64,000 bases of DNA, taken from positions 2,046,001 through 2,110,000 of the forward strand of contig NZ_CP099966.1 of NCBI RefSeq assembly GCF_025403485.1, read 5' to 3'. A program made the translations under genes and the position numbers. Every line of letters starts with the position of its first letter. Positions within the stretch are counted from its first letter, which is position 1. The notes under the pieces are model-generated. The model saw only the letters and a list, made by a program, of their open reading frames with translations. It was not told where the DNA came from and did no database searches. This document shows, one piece after another, positions 1 through 8,767 of the stretch. The stretch comes from Chryseobacterium paludis (lineage in GTDB: Bacteria > Bacteroidota > Bacteroidia > Flavobacteriales > Weeksellaceae).

Positions 1-989
1 AGAAGTACGATAACGCCCCAATTTTTAACCCTGTTATAAAATATGATCGAAGATTGTCCCATAGAATCACCTGTTTTTACATATACGGTATTTTTATCAT
101 CCGCTATAATGTTTGTCCCCAGTCCCAATTCTCTATTATTATCTTTATAGAAGATCTTTTCGGTCAGCATTGCTGCCTGAGATATTTTATTTCCTTTAGT
201 CAAAACCGCTTTCAAATAGGTGATCATATCAGAAGTATTGGACTTTATTAATCCTGCAGGTGCCGTAACATTCCATTTAAGAAATTCCTGAACACCACCA
301 TTAGGATTGTAGCCTGTTGTTTTATTTTTTACATTAAAATCTTTTGTTAGGGTATGATTCATTTTTAATGACTTGAGTATTTTCTCACGAATGATCTCAT
401 CATAAGTATTTTCATATACCTTTTCTAAGATTTGCCCCAATAAAGTGTAACCAAGGGTTGAATAACGGTATTTTCCATAATCAGTTAATTCAGTGCAATT
501 ATTGACAATATCAGTTAATGTTTTTTCAGTTACATTATTGATAGGTTGTTGCGAATCCAGCTCTACAAGTTTTGCAAAATCGACATCAGGCAAGCCAGAT
601 TGATGGGAAGCTAAATCCGATATTCTTATTTTATTTTTAAGATCCTTCTGTAATACATATTCTTTAGGAAGGTAGTTGTCTATATAATCATCTAATTTTA
701 TTTTATTTTCAATAGCTGCCTGTGCAATTAAATTTGAAGTTAAAATTTTAGTAATTGAAGCAATTTCAAACAGGGAGTTTTTATCAATATCCATTTGATT
801 TCCCTTACTCAGTTTACCATATGCGATATAATGTTCTTTATTATTATTGATGTAACCAACACTGATCCCTACATCCGGATTATTTTTATAGTTACTTTGA
901 ATAATGGAATCGATCTTTTTAGAATAGTCCTGCCCAAAAGTAAAGTTGCTTATTAATAATACGGCTACCATTTTTAATGCGTTTTTCAT
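1..989 (-). CDS. Serine hydrolase, beta-lactamase/PBP family (partial)
   Basis: The gene starts with ATG at 989 and stays open to the window edge, so the C-terminus is missing; about 329 residues are visible. A cleavable signal peptide ends near residue 19 (FTFGQ). The catalytic SxxK motif is S78-I-T-K81, a YST motif (YRYSTLGY) stands where family members have YxN, and a KTG triad (VKTGDSMG) follows near the cut end. These are marks of class C beta-lactamase-like hydrolases (Pfam Beta-lactamase), often periplasmic peptidases or esterases rather than true beta-lactamases. It lies head-to-tail downstream of a second hydrolase, with a copy of the same control region before each, so the two probably arose by tandem duplication. 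Substrate unknown. Confidence 0.85.
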   Translation of the reverse strand, partial: MKNALKMVAVLLISNFTFGQDYSKKIDSIIQSNYKNNPDVGISVGYINNNKEHYIAYGKLSKGNQMDIDKNSLFEIASITKILTSNLIAQAAIENKIKLDDYIDNYLPKEYVLQKDLKNKIRISDLASHQSGLPDVDFAKLVELDSQQPINNVTEKTLTDIVNNCTELTDYGKYRYSTLGYTLLGQILEKVYENTYDEIIREKILKSLKMNHTLTKDFNVKNKTTGYNPNGGVQEFLKWNVTAPAGLIKSNTSDMITYLKAVLTKGNKISQAAMLTEKIFYKDNNRELGLGTNIIADDKNTVYVKTGDSMGQSSIIFYNRVKNWGVIVL

Positions 990-1018
990 AGTTTTTTATT
1001 TAGGTTAAATTTATATTG

Positions 1019-1145
1019 ATGCAAATGTGTGAAAGAAATGATCTTCCCGCGACCGACTGAAAAAAGTCGAACGCATTTATTTAGAAGAATAGGTTTGATA
1101 GATTACAAACGGAAGTACGACTTTTTACAAACAACTGTATTACAG
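1019..1145. repeat. Duplicated control region, copy 1
   Basis: This spacer upstream of the first hydrolase matches the spacer upstream of the second one at 2670-2799. GCGACCGACT (1049) and GAAGTACGACTTTTTACAAA (from 1112) lie 63 bp apart in both copies. AGTCG or its complement occurs three times: the complement in GCGACCGACT, AGTCG at 1065-1069, and the complement in TACGACTTTTT. This suggests a repeated regulator half-site. The right end (TTACAG) corresponds to the last codons of the AraC gene in copy 2, so it may be what is left of a lost second AraC gene. Confidence 0.65.
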
Positions 1146-1172
1146 TATACTTAATCCCATTATAATCATTAT

Positions 1173-2639
1173 TTATTTTTTGTTAGTGAGCTGGATTTTA
1201 GTATTCAGATGATCTCTTATTAAGGTTACAGAACTTGGTTTTCCATTGCTGAAATCGAATTTTAATACATTAGGATAATCAATTATTTTAAATAATCCAT
1301 TTTTCAGATACACCAACTCATTGTCATTTTTTCCTTTAAAAAATTCCAACAATGGAGACTCAACATACAGGCGATTGTTCTTTTCTACTATTTTAGTTTC
1401 CACTCCTTGCGAATAAAGGAAATCGTCATATGTTCCGATCAGTTTCTCTTTTAAGGCTAAAGGCATTTCCTGAATATCTTCATCAGTTCCTTTTTTGTTC
1501 CAGTTCATCAGTTGCAAAATCTTTCTTTGAGCCTGAGTTATCACAGGAATACGGTTTGGCTTTTCACCATTAGCAAGAAAAACAAAGCCATTACCATCTG
1601 TCATTGTTGCGAAAGTACTCCCACCCACTCCAGTGTTAGAGCCATTACATGAAAACCAACTGTAGTTATTATAGCCAAAAGACTTCTGCCATCCATAACC
1701 CCATCCACCAACTGCATTTTTTAAAGCAGAGACTGCTGTTACTTTTTTTGCAATACGATGAGAAATCACTTTGTTATTTTTGTTACGCAGGGCATTTTGT
1801 ATCTCAATAGAGAGCTTAGCCAGATCACTTGGTGTCGACCACATGCCTGATGCTCCAACCTGCGGAGTAATTGGTAAACCTGTTTTAATTACTTTTTTAT
1901 CTTTATCGTGGACAAGAGCAACATTGGTCGGAAATCCATTTTCATCAGGCTGAATCATTGTCGTATTTTTCATACCAAGAGGTGAAAAAATATACTCGTT
2001 GGCAAGCTCTGCAATAGATTTATTTAAAGTATCTTCTAATGCCATTTGTACAATTACGTAACCGCCACCGCTGTACTGCCAGTCAGTTCCAGGCGTAAAT
2101 AAGAATTCAATTTCTTTATCATATCTTGGAATTTGACCTAAAAGACTTTGTTGTATGCTTGGAATTGTTTCACCTTGATAATAGTCTTCAAATCCACTCT
2201 GACTTGTGCCCGCCGTATGATTAAGAAATTGTCTCCAGTTTGGACTGTTGTTTTCCGTAAACTTACTTTTTGGCAAATGCCAGCGTTTTAGATAATTGTC
2301 TATAGGATCATCTAAATTAATCAGTCCTTTCTCCTCAAGGATATGACAAAGAAGTGCAGTAATCGGTTTTGAAATAGATGCTGTAGAAAAAGCTGTGTTT
2401 TGATCTATTTTCTGTCCTGAGTTTATGGATTTTACACCAAATTGTTTTGAATAAACGATCTCATAGTTTTCAAAAACCACCATACTAAATCCGGCAAGTT
2501 TGTATTTTTCTAATTGTTGCTCAATATGTAAACTGTCGGTAAGAATGGTATAGTCTTTTCTTTGGGTCAATGCTTTGTTGCTCGTATGACAACTAGACAT
2601 TATGATCATTAAAATTAATAAATAAACAGAACTTTTCAT
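1173..2639 (-). CDS. Serine hydrolase lipoprotein, beta-lactamase family
   Basis: A 488-residue protein with a lipoprotein signal peptide whose lipobox (MSSC) places the acylated cysteine at residue 17, so it is probably membrane-anchored facing the periplasm or exterior. The catalytic S88-I-S-K91 motif and a YSG motif (WQYSGGGY, near 190) identify a Beta-lactamase-family serine hydrolase. A glycine-rich segment (GSNTGVGGST) probably replaces the KTG/HxG element. About 110 C-terminal residues follow the catalytic domain, as in many Bacteroidetes 'serine hydrolase' proteins. It sits between the AraC regulator (2793-3932) and a second hydrolase on the same strand. Natural substrate unknown; activity on antibiotics should not be assumed. 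Confidence 0.88.
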   Translation of the reverse strand: MKSSVYLLILMIIMSSCHTSNKALTQRKDYTILTDSLHIEQQLEKYKLAGFSMVVFENYEIVYSKQFGVKSINSGQKIDQNTAFSTASISKPITALLCHILEEKGLINLDDPIDNYLKRWHLPKSKFTENNSPNWRQFLNHTAGTSQSGFEDYYQGETIPSIQQSLLGQIPRYDKEIEFLFTPGTDWQYSGGGYVIVQMALEDTLNKSIAELANEYIFSPLGMKNTTMIQPDENGFPTNVALVHDKDKKVIKTGLPITPQVGASGMWSTPSDLAKLSIEIQNALRNKNNKVISHRIAKKVTAVSALKNAVGGWGYGWQKSFGYNNYSWFSCNGSNTGVGGSTFATMTDGNGFVFLANGEKPNRIPVITQAQRKILQLMNWNKKGTDEDIQEMPLALKEKLIGTYDDFLYSQGVETKIVEKNNRLYVESPLLEFFKGKNDNELVYLKNGLFKIIDYPNVLKFDFSNGKPSSVTLIRDHLNTKIQLTNKK

Positions 2640-2669
2640 TGTATCGTTTTTTGGGTTAAAAAATTATTT

Positions 2670-2799
2670 CGATACAAATTTGGGATAACGATCAGCCTTG
2701 TGCGACCGACTAAAAAAAGTCGGCCCTATTTCATCAAAAAAATACGTATGATTTATGTATTACAGAAGTGCGACTTTTTACAAACAACTATATTACAAC
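2670..2799. repeat. Duplicated control region, copy 2
   Basis: Homologous to 1019-1145. It contains a perfect hairpin, CCGACT-AAAAAA-AGTCGG (about 2706-2723), and a third AGTCG complement in GTGCGACTTTTT (from 2769). Its right end overlaps the last codons of the AraC-type gene. The AGTCG elements lie just upstream of the presumed hydrolase promoter, a position suited to an activator; the neighbouring AraC protein is the obvious candidate. Confidence 0.65.
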
Positions 2800-3932
2800 T
2801 GTTTACGATATACAGTAGGTGTAAAACCTGTATGTTTTTTAAAAGCCGTATTAAAAGATGATTTTGAATTAAAACCCACTTCATACAGGATCTCAAGAAC
2901 CGTTACTTTATTTTTTGTCGGATCTTTTAAAATGGTCTTTGCATTTTCTATACGATAGGTATTGATAAAGTCAAAGAAATGTTGACCCAGCTGATGATTA
3001 ATTAAAAGGGACAGATCACGAACAGGAATTTTAATCTCATTTGAAATATCCTGAATGGTTAAAGAAGGATTAAGAAATGGTTTTTCTTCTACCATGTATT
3101 TCTTTAATTTCACTAATTCTTCGTTGTATTCTTTTTCATTTACCGTTTCCGGCTCGTTCTTCTTTTCTTCTAAAATAATATCCGAAACGAGTTTTAATTT
3201 TGAATCAATATTTCTGAATAATCCGGGATTGTTGAGCGCCTTAAACAAATACCAACACACTATAAACAGCTGAAGTACCAGGATTCCGATTTTTATCCAT
3301 TCAGAAATGTAGGGATAATCTGAAAATTTGAAAATGTTTTTGAAAATGACGATCACATATAAAATAGTGAGTACAAGTGTAAACTGAAACAGCCAGTTAT
3401 AAGAATTAATGCTTGTACCAGCGTTGTTTTCAAGATATAGTTTTTTTGCTTTTCTCAACAGTATAAAAATAGCTACAAAATAGATAAGTACCTGAATATG
3501 GAATAGAATATGGGTTAACTGCAGTTCTATCCTGGTTTGACGATTGATAATAAAATCAATTTTAGAAGCGATATCTACTGTGTAAAAACGAGGTAACAAA
3601 ATTATATTCGCTATTAAAAATGGAAGCAGATGTATGAGATATTTGGGCTTAAACTTAAAATCTGAATAACAAACCGACAGTATATAGAGGTAAAAAACAG
3701 GAATTTGTAGAAAAGCCAGAGTCGTTTTCAGCATTCCCAGATTCGAAGGACGGTCAGTTAACAGGCCTAATATTGGATCACTTGTATCAATTGCCGTGAT
3801 TATAAGAAAAACCGCAAAAAGAATATTGCTGGTCTTGTGTTTTGTTTTAACGGTGAGTAGAAAGAATGCAAGAAACAATGAAATGAATAAGGAGATTACT
3901 GTTACAATAATTAATAAATTCATTTTATCCAT
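2793..3932 (-). CDS. Membrane-anchored AraC-family transcriptional regulator
   Basis: A 379-residue protein in two parts. The first about 235 residues form six to seven hydrophobic helices, starting near residue 5. The C-terminal about 95 residues are an AraC-type double helix-turn-helix, including the conserved ILYEVGFNSKSSFNTAFKKH segment and FTPTVYR end. Such membrane-sensor AraC regulators are common in Flavobacteriia. The gene lies directly upstream of the serine hydrolase lipoprotein on the same strand with about 150 bp between them, and repeated AGTCG elements occur there. It probably controls the hydrolase genes in response to an envelope signal; the signal is unknown. Confidence 0.85.
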   Translation of the reverse strand: MDKMNLLIIVTVISLFISLFLAFFLLTVKTKHKTSNILFAVFLIITAIDTSDPILGLLTDRPSNLGMLKTTLAFLQIPVFYLYILSVCYSDFKFKPKYLIHLLPFLIANIILLPRFYTVDIASKIDFIINRQTRIELQLTHILFHIQVLIYFVAIFILLRKAKKLYLENNAGTSINSYNWLFQFTLVLTILYVIVIFKNIFKFSDYPYISEWIKIGILVLQLFIVCWYLFKALNNPGLFRNIDSKLKLVSDIILEEKKNEPETVNEKEYNEELVKLKKYMVEEKPFLNPSLTIQDISNEIKIPVRDLSLLINHQLGQHFFDFINTYRIENAKTILKDPTKNKVTVLEILYEVGFNSKSSFNTAFKKHTGFTPTVYRKQL

Positions 3933-4148
3933 TCTATATTCTTTTTGTTTATTGCTTTTTAGGAAATTAGTTATTTAAGGCTGACCCGTGCAAATATAGA
4001 AATTAGAATGGAGCTGTCTGTTTTTTTTATGAAAAAACCTGGTATCAAACCTCATTTTCACAAGTTCTCTGATGACACTATTTTTGTTTTACTAAACTGT
4101 TAGTCCTTCATAAAGTTTTCTTATATTTATATAACTTATTAAGAATAT

Positions 4149-4505
4149 ATGAAAAAGAAGGTTGTCCTTATTCAGGATAATGAAGAAATCCTGGAGATCA
4201 TGGATGAGGTATTACAGGATGAAGGATTTGATGTCACTTCATCATTAACAACCGAACCAATTGAAAAAATTGACGAGATTGACCCCGATGTCGTCATTGT
4301 AGACGATAACATCAAAGGAGATAAGAAAGGAGCAAAAGTGATTGAAGAATTAAAGAATGATCCTCAAACAGAAGAAGTTTCTGCTGTCCTCACTTCTACA
4401 TCACATGATTTACCACAAAAAGCAAAAGATTGCAAAGCTGATGACTATATCGAAAAACCATTTGATATTGATCATATGATCAATGTGGTTAAAAATAATT
4501 CCTGA
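4149..4505 (+). CDS. Single-domain response regulator (receiver only)
   Basis: A 118-residue protein that is only a CheY-like receiver domain. The predicted phosphoacceptor is D52 in VIVDDNI, the switch Thr is T82 and the conserved Lys is K103 (EKPF). One of the two usual N-terminal acidic residues is replaced: the motif reads QDNEE rather than DDxxE. There is no output domain and no histidine kinase nearby, so it probably works by protein contact or in a phosphorelay with an unlinked kinase. It stands alone between divergent or differently regulated neighbours. Confidence 0.85.
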   Translation: MKKKVVLIQDNEEILEIMDEVLQDEGFDVTSSLTTEPIEKIDEIDPDVVIVDDNIKGDKKGAKVIEELKNDPQTEEVSAVLTSTSHDLPQKAKDCKADDYIEKPFDIDHMINVVKNNS

Positions 4506-4582
4506 TCAACTTGTTAATTTTTTTTGAGTGTTCTCATCAGCATGATTAGCATTGAAATAAACAATTATATTTTAGATAACTG

Positions 4583-5149
4583 ATGAACGTTAATTTTTCA
4601 ATATTTCCAGCATTAGAAACTGAGCGTCTTAACTTAAGAAGATTGTCCCTTGAAGATGCTCAGGCAATTTATGAACTACGATCAGATCATGAAGTAGCCA
4701 AATTAACAGGGAGGGAACCTGCCAATAGCATCAGTGATGCAACAGCTTATATCCAAAAAATTGAAAATCTGTTCAATGAGAATTCGTGTATATTTTGGGC
4801 AATTTCCTATAAAGATCAATCTGCTTTAATAGGTGCCTTATGTTTTTGGAATTTTGACTTGAGCAACAAGTCTGTCGAAATAGGATATGAACTGCTTCCT
4901 GAATTTCAAAAAATGGGGATCATGGGAGAAGGCTTAAGAGCAATCATCAATTTTGGATTCGAAAATATGGGCGCTGAAACAATTACAGCCTTTCCTTCTG
5001 CTCATAACCCGTCATCAGTTAATATATTAGAAAAACTAAATTTTAAAATGGTGCATGATACCTTCCAACATACCCACGAAAATATTGAAGGGATGCTTAC
5101 TTATGTTCTTCACCATTCTGAACATTCAGATTCCAAATCGGAATTTTAA
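4583..5149 (+). CDS. GNAT family N-acetyltransferase (RimJ/RimL-like)
   Basis: A 188-residue protein that opens with the typical LETERLNLRRLSLEDAQAIYEL segment and carries the acetyl-CoA binding region around EIGYELLPEFQKMGIMGEG, followed by NFGFENMGAETITAFPSAHN and SVNILEKLNFK. This is the order of the Acetyltransf_3 (RimJ/RimL) family. Members acetylate protein N-termini, amino acids or antibiotics; the acceptor cannot be read from the sequence. It follows the receiver gene by 77 bp, and a bidirectional terminator lies beyond it. Confidence 0.85.
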   Translation: MNVNFSIFPALETERLNLRRLSLEDAQAIYELRSDHEVAKLTGREPANSISDATAYIQKIENLFNENSCIFWAISYKDQSALIGALCFWNFDLSNKSVEIGYELLPEFQKMGIMGEGLRAIINFGFENMGAETITAFPSAHNPSSVNILEKLNFKMVHDTFQHTHENIEGMLTYVLHHSEHSDSKSEF

Positions 5150-5189
5150 CTGAGAGTTTCTATTCCATTATTGGTTTACGATTAAAATA

Positions 5190-5220
5190 AAAAGCCCAAC
5201 ATCTCTGATATTGGACTTTT
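5190..5220. terminator. Bidirectional intrinsic terminator
   Basis: The arms AAAAGCCCAA and TTGGACTTTT pair with one G-U across an 11-nt loop, flanked by A and T runs. It lies between two convergent genes, the acetyltransferase and the phosphatase, and can serve both. Confidence 0.75.
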
Positions 5221-5240
5221 GCATATTCCTTAAAATCAAG

Positions 5241-5858
5241 TTAATTAAATACTTGTGTCTTAATATAATTAACATCCACATCCCTAATATAATTAACCAG
5301 ATTGGTATATTGTGAATGGAAATTATAACCTCCCTCCTTCATCTCTTTCGTAGCATCTTGCTTGCTCCAATTCTGGAAAACAATACGGTACATTGCCATA
5401 GTAACTCCAGTCCTGTCACTCCCATGTGCACAATGTATGTCTATTGGTTTGGGAGCTGTTCTTATAATTTTTAAAGCCTGGATAATTTCTACATCCGAAA
5501 CATCTGAAGCCACCATAGGAACATTGTATAAAGTGCCTGTATAGTTGGTTCCTGAAACGTTGTCTATGTGACCTGACCTCAGATTAAGAATTGAGGCTAC
5601 ATTCTTTTGTTCAAGGTAGTTATAGCCATCACTATCGGGCTGTTCACTTCTATAAACATCATTATTGACTTTGTACAGATTATCAAAAGGTGATCCTGTA
5701 ACTTTCTGAGCCCAGTTTTGAGGTCGCGAACTTTTAGAAGCAATAGCCAGTTCAGAACTTTTGGAGCTGTAAGCTGATTTAGACAGTGAATCTTCGGAAT
5801 TTTCAGGAGCACAAGCTATTGTACCCAAAGCCAAAATGATAAAAATTACTTTTTTCAT
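5241..5858 (-). CDS. Lipoprotein protein-tyrosine/dual-specificity phosphatase
   Basis: A 205-residue protein with a lipoprotein signal peptide (lipobox ending at C16) and a serine-rich linker. The cysteine-phosphatase signature is H142-C143-A-H-G-S-D-R149-T-G. A preceding LNLRSG segment resembles the Siw14/DSP-like group; the general acid may be an Asp in the VASDVSD stretch. It should remove phosphate from phosphoproteins or small phosphate esters, but on the outer face of a membrane, which is unusual for this fold. It is monocistronic, with an AT-rich spacer upstream. Confidence 0.82.
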   Translation of the reverse strand: MKKVIFIILALGTIACAPENSEDSLSKSAYSSKSSELAIASKSSRPQNWAQKVTGSPFDNLYKVNNDVYRSEQPDSDGYNYLEQKNVASILNLRSGHIDNVSGTNYTGTLYNVPMVASDVSDVEIIQALKIIRTAPKPIDIHCAHGSDRTGVTMAMYRIVFQNWSKQDATKEMKEGGYNFHSQYTNLVNYIRDVDVNYIKTQVFN

Positions 5859-6685
5859 GTTTTTTATTTTATTTTAAAAATGGTCTGTTTTACTGGTTAC
5901 TACTATATTAATTATCGAGCTCTATTTCACTTTTTCACTTTGCTTACAATGTAGGTTAAAGTATAGTGCAAATTGCCGCAATAATTTATCATATATTCTT
6001 CGAAACAAGCGGGTACAAATCTGAATAGAATGACTTATAAATTCTTATAATCATCTAGTAATAAACAGCAAATGTATGAATAAAAGTATTATATTTCAAT
6101 AAATAGGGATATATTTTTATTAATATTGCAAAAAGACAAAACATTGAGAATGTAAAATATTAATTTATATTTTAATAAGTTATTATGAAGTAAATAAAAA
6201 ATCCAAATAAGATTAAAATTTAAAATGATATTATATTATTTAATGCATAATATATTATAAATTAACTATCTTTGAGTGTATTGGAAAATGAAAAATATAT
6301 CCCATAAAATGGAAAACATTTGATCATTTATAGTATAGTTACCGTTTATTATAGGGTGTAAGTTTAAAATTCAGGAAGAATCTGAGGTTTAAGTTTGGAA
6401 CAATTCCAATCTTTTTTGGATCTTCATATTTTCCAATCTGGCAAGATCTTTTATTTCTGTCTTACTACATTTCGGTAATTCAGCAGTTATTTCCGATATC
6501 GTTTTCGATGCGGATTATTTTTCAGAAGTATTATTTTTCTTAGTTAGAGCTATTAATTTTTTGGGGTCGTTTTACATGAAATTAAAGTAATGAATACACC
6601 CATTTATATAGGTTATTGTTATGATAGATTATTGTATGTGAACTAAAGCAGTTCAGGGTAATTTATCTTTTATTTAAAAAATAAT
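5859..6685. other. Long AT-rich intergenic region
   Basis: No intact gene is seen. The stretch 6030-6300 is very AT-rich, with many TTAAT/ATATT runs. Between about 6395 and 6580 the minus strand has a coding-like frame of roughly 55 codons containing one internal stop (see the pseudogene entry). The rest probably holds divergent promoters for the phosphatase and the T9SS protein; no clear boxes could be fixed. Confidence 0.5.
6395..6580 (-). pseudogene. Possible decayed small gene
   Basis: Read on the minus strand, one frame gives a lysine/glutamate-rich peptide with ordinary amino-acid use (for example SEITAELPKC, then LARLENMKIQKRLELFQT before a stop) and a single in-frame TAA near its middle. 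This contrasts with the low-complexity sequence around it and suggests the remains of a short gene. It has no recognisable family, and chance is not excluded. Confidence 0.22.
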
Positions 6686-7957
6686 ATGAGAAAAAATCTA
6701 CTTACGTGTCTATTTATATTAATAGTCACTCTGGCAAATAGCCGAACCTTTTTAGATTTAGAAACTATTCGGTTCCCGACAGCACCAACGATTGGCCAAT
6801 CAGCGAATGTTCATTCTGCTGGGATTGTTCCACCACCTGCCAATGATGAATGTTCAGGTGCGGTATTGCTACCGATAAATCCTCCGCTATCCTGCACTTC
6901 TGTTACGCTTGGAAGTACTGTTGGAGCCACTCAGTCTATGCCCGCAACCTGCGGCGGAAATGGATTAGCCACTGACGATGTTTGGTTTAAATTTGTTGCA
7001 ACAGCAACTACACATCTCGTTGAAGTATCGAATACTGTTCCGATAGCAACGCCTATGAATTTCCAAGTATTCTCCGGAAGTTGTGGCAGCAGTATGACAA
7101 GTCTGTTCTGTCATGTATCTGGGATTTGTGTTGGTACTGGCCCAGATCCCGGACCACCTATCTGTCCAATGAAGGGTATTCTATCAGGTTTAATCGTTGG
7201 ACAAACTTATTATGTTAGGGTATATGAATCTTCTTCTATTCCCGGATACAATGTAAATTTCAATATCTGCGTACGTAACCTGCCTGTTAATGATGATTGT
7301 CAGGGAGCCTTGATCGCTTCCTCTTTTCCCTATTCTTATACTCAGGTGGATGGTCCGGCAGTAAGTGAGGCAACAACAAGTAATCCTTTCTGCTCTTCAT
7401 CAGCAACTCCTGTTTTTATAAGGGATGGTACCTGGTTTAGGTTTATAGCCGATGGTAGTTTGTACAACATTACTGTTACAACACCATCTGGAAGTACTTT
7501 TGACCCTGCAATTGGTGTTTATGGTGGCGTCTGTTCAAATTTTACATGTTTAGGTACTGTGAATAACGGATCTGGAGGTCAAACTGAAATACTCACAATA
7601 CAGACTAATGCTGGTACTGTTTATTATATAAACGTAGGTGGGGTTCAGTCGAGTACTGCTCCACCCGGAATATTTACCATCAACATTACCAAAGGTCCTT
7701 CTCTTGGTATTTCTGAAGCTTTACAAGCCAAAAATACCATCGATATTTATCCCAATCCTTTTATAGATCTATTAAATATTTCTGATATTAAGAATGTAAA
7801 ATCTGTTTCTATAGTGGATATTTCAGGGAGATTGTTGAAAACGATTGATAAACCATCTTCAGTTCTTCAGCTAAAAGAATTAAAGTCGGGCACCTATGTA
7901 GTGGTTGTTTATATGAAAGACGGATCTAAACAAACCTTTAATACGATTAAAAAATAA
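6686..7957 (+). CDS. Secreted protein with type IX secretion sorting domain
   Basis: A 423-residue protein with an N-terminal signal peptide. Two similar domains follow, each opening with an NDxC motif (PANDECSGAVLLP near 51; VNDDCQGALIAS near 203) and running into beta-rich sequence with WFKF/WFRF and YYVRV/YYINV motifs. The last about 80 residues (from IDIYPNPF, through SVSIVDISGRLLKTI, to GTYVVVVYMKDG) are a type A T9SS C-terminal sorting domain. The protein is therefore exported by the gliding/PorSS machinery and anchored or released at the surface. The role of the repeated domains is unknown; adhesion or ligand binding is a guess. A terminator follows. Confidence 0.88.
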   Translation: MRKNLLTCLFILIVTLANSRTFLDLETIRFPTAPTIGQSANVHSAGIVPPPANDECSGAVLLPINPPLSCTSVTLGSTVGATQSMPATCGGNGLATDDVWFKFVATATTHLVEVSNTVPIATPMNFQVFSGSCGSSMTSLFCHVSGICVGTGPDPGPPICPMKGILSGLIVGQTYYVRVYESSSIPGYNVNFNICVRNLPVNDDCQGALIASSFPYSYTQVDGPAVSEATTSNPFCSSSATPVFIRDGTWFRFIADGSLYNITVTTPSGSTFDPAIGVYGGVCSNFTCLGTVNNGSGGQTEILTIQTNAGTVYYINVGGVQSSTAPPGIFTINITKGPSLGISEALQAKNTIDIYPNPFIDLLNISDIKNVKSVSIVDISGRLLKTIDKPSSVLQLKELKSGTYVVVVYMKDGSKQTFNTIKK

Positions 7958-8028
7958 GTATTATAAGTAAAGAACATTTATAATAATTATCACATAAAAG
8001 CAAAAATTGAATTGAATATTGAATAATT

Positions 8029-8057
8029 AAAAACCACCGCAATCGCAGTGGTTTTTG
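8029..8057 (+). terminator. Intrinsic terminator
   Basis: AAACCACCGC-AATC-GCAGTGGTTT forms a stem with one mismatch followed by T residues, about 75 bp after the T9SS protein gene. Confidence 0.75.
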
Positions 8058-8170
8058 TTATTTCATGATATCAAATGGACTACATTTTATATATAATACC
8101 CCACTCAAGATAGATCGATTCAATTTTGATTTAGAAAAATTTATAATTAGATTTATCTACTAAATATAGA

Positions 8171-8596
8171 ATGGTCATTATGAAATATTCAAAAGAATAT
8201 GTGACTCAAGATGAGCACATTGACGTACAGGGAATTATGGATGGTTTATACTATCCTTTTTACATGGAAGAATGCAGACATCAGTATATTGATGAAATTT
8301 TGGGCTTCAATCTGGAAAACGAAGCAAAAAATGGCGTTAATATGGTTTTATCCGGGTACACGATCAGTTTTCTCAGATCTTTAAAACAAGGAGATACCTT
8401 CACTGTAACCTGTGAATTATTTCGCGACAAAAGTGATGCTCCTAAAATACATTTTAAGCAATCCATTATTCTGAATGGTAAGGTAACGACAAAAGCTACT
8501 TTTACAGGTACATGTGTGCCATCTACAGGTGGAAGGCCATTTCTTCCCGAGGCCATAAAAACGCTTATTGAGAATGCCCCTACTTTGGAAGATTAA
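8171..8596 (+). CDS. Acyl-CoA thioesterase family protein (hotdog fold)
   Basis: A 141-residue protein with the 4-hydroxybenzoyl-CoA thioesterase/YbgC-like pattern: a DVQGIMDGLYYPFYMEECRHQYI segment equivalent to the DxxGhvnnxxYxxyfe(e)aR catalytic helix region, then beta strands (SFLRSLKQGDTFTVTCELF). The catalytic Asp of the family would be D18. It should hydrolyse an acyl-CoA or acyl-ACP thioester in the cytoplasm. ATG at 8180 (MKYSKEY) is an equally good start. It is monocistronic, with a strong terminator behind it. Confidence 0.75.
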   Translation: MVIMKYSKEYVTQDEHIDVQGIMDGLYYPFYMEECRHQYIDEILGFNLENEAKNGVNMVLSGYTISFLRSLKQGDTFTVTCELFRDKSDAPKIHFKQSIILNGKVTTKATFTGTCVPSTGGRPFLPEAIKTLIENAPTLED

Positions 8597-8625
8597 GTCG
8601 TTGTAAAATTAAAATATACCATATA

Positions 8626-8652
8626 AAAAGCGAGTTATTAAACTCGCTTTTA
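8626..8652 (+). terminator. Intrinsic terminator
   Basis: A perfect stem, AAAAGCGAGTT-ATTA-AACTCGCTTTT, lies 30 bp after the thioesterase gene. Confidence 0.85.
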
Positions 8653-8767
8653 CTTTTTACAATAAATCAGTTATGACTTACAAAAACAAAATCAATGTTA
8701 GCATGTTCTTCTAACCTATTCCTTATTTTTGTAAAGAATTAAGCAACTAAATTATCTATCCTAAAAT

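Noticed and set aside
1049..1069. AGTCG hairpins near the hydrolases as plain terminators
   Set aside because: They lie upstream of the hydrolase starts and are repeated a third time at fixed spacing; a T run is only partly present. Operator function fits better, although termination is not excluded.
1..2639. The two hydrolases as antibiotic-resistance beta-lactamases
   Set aside because: SxxK alone is shared by many peptidases and esterases; length, lipobox and altered third motif do not match known resistance enzymes.
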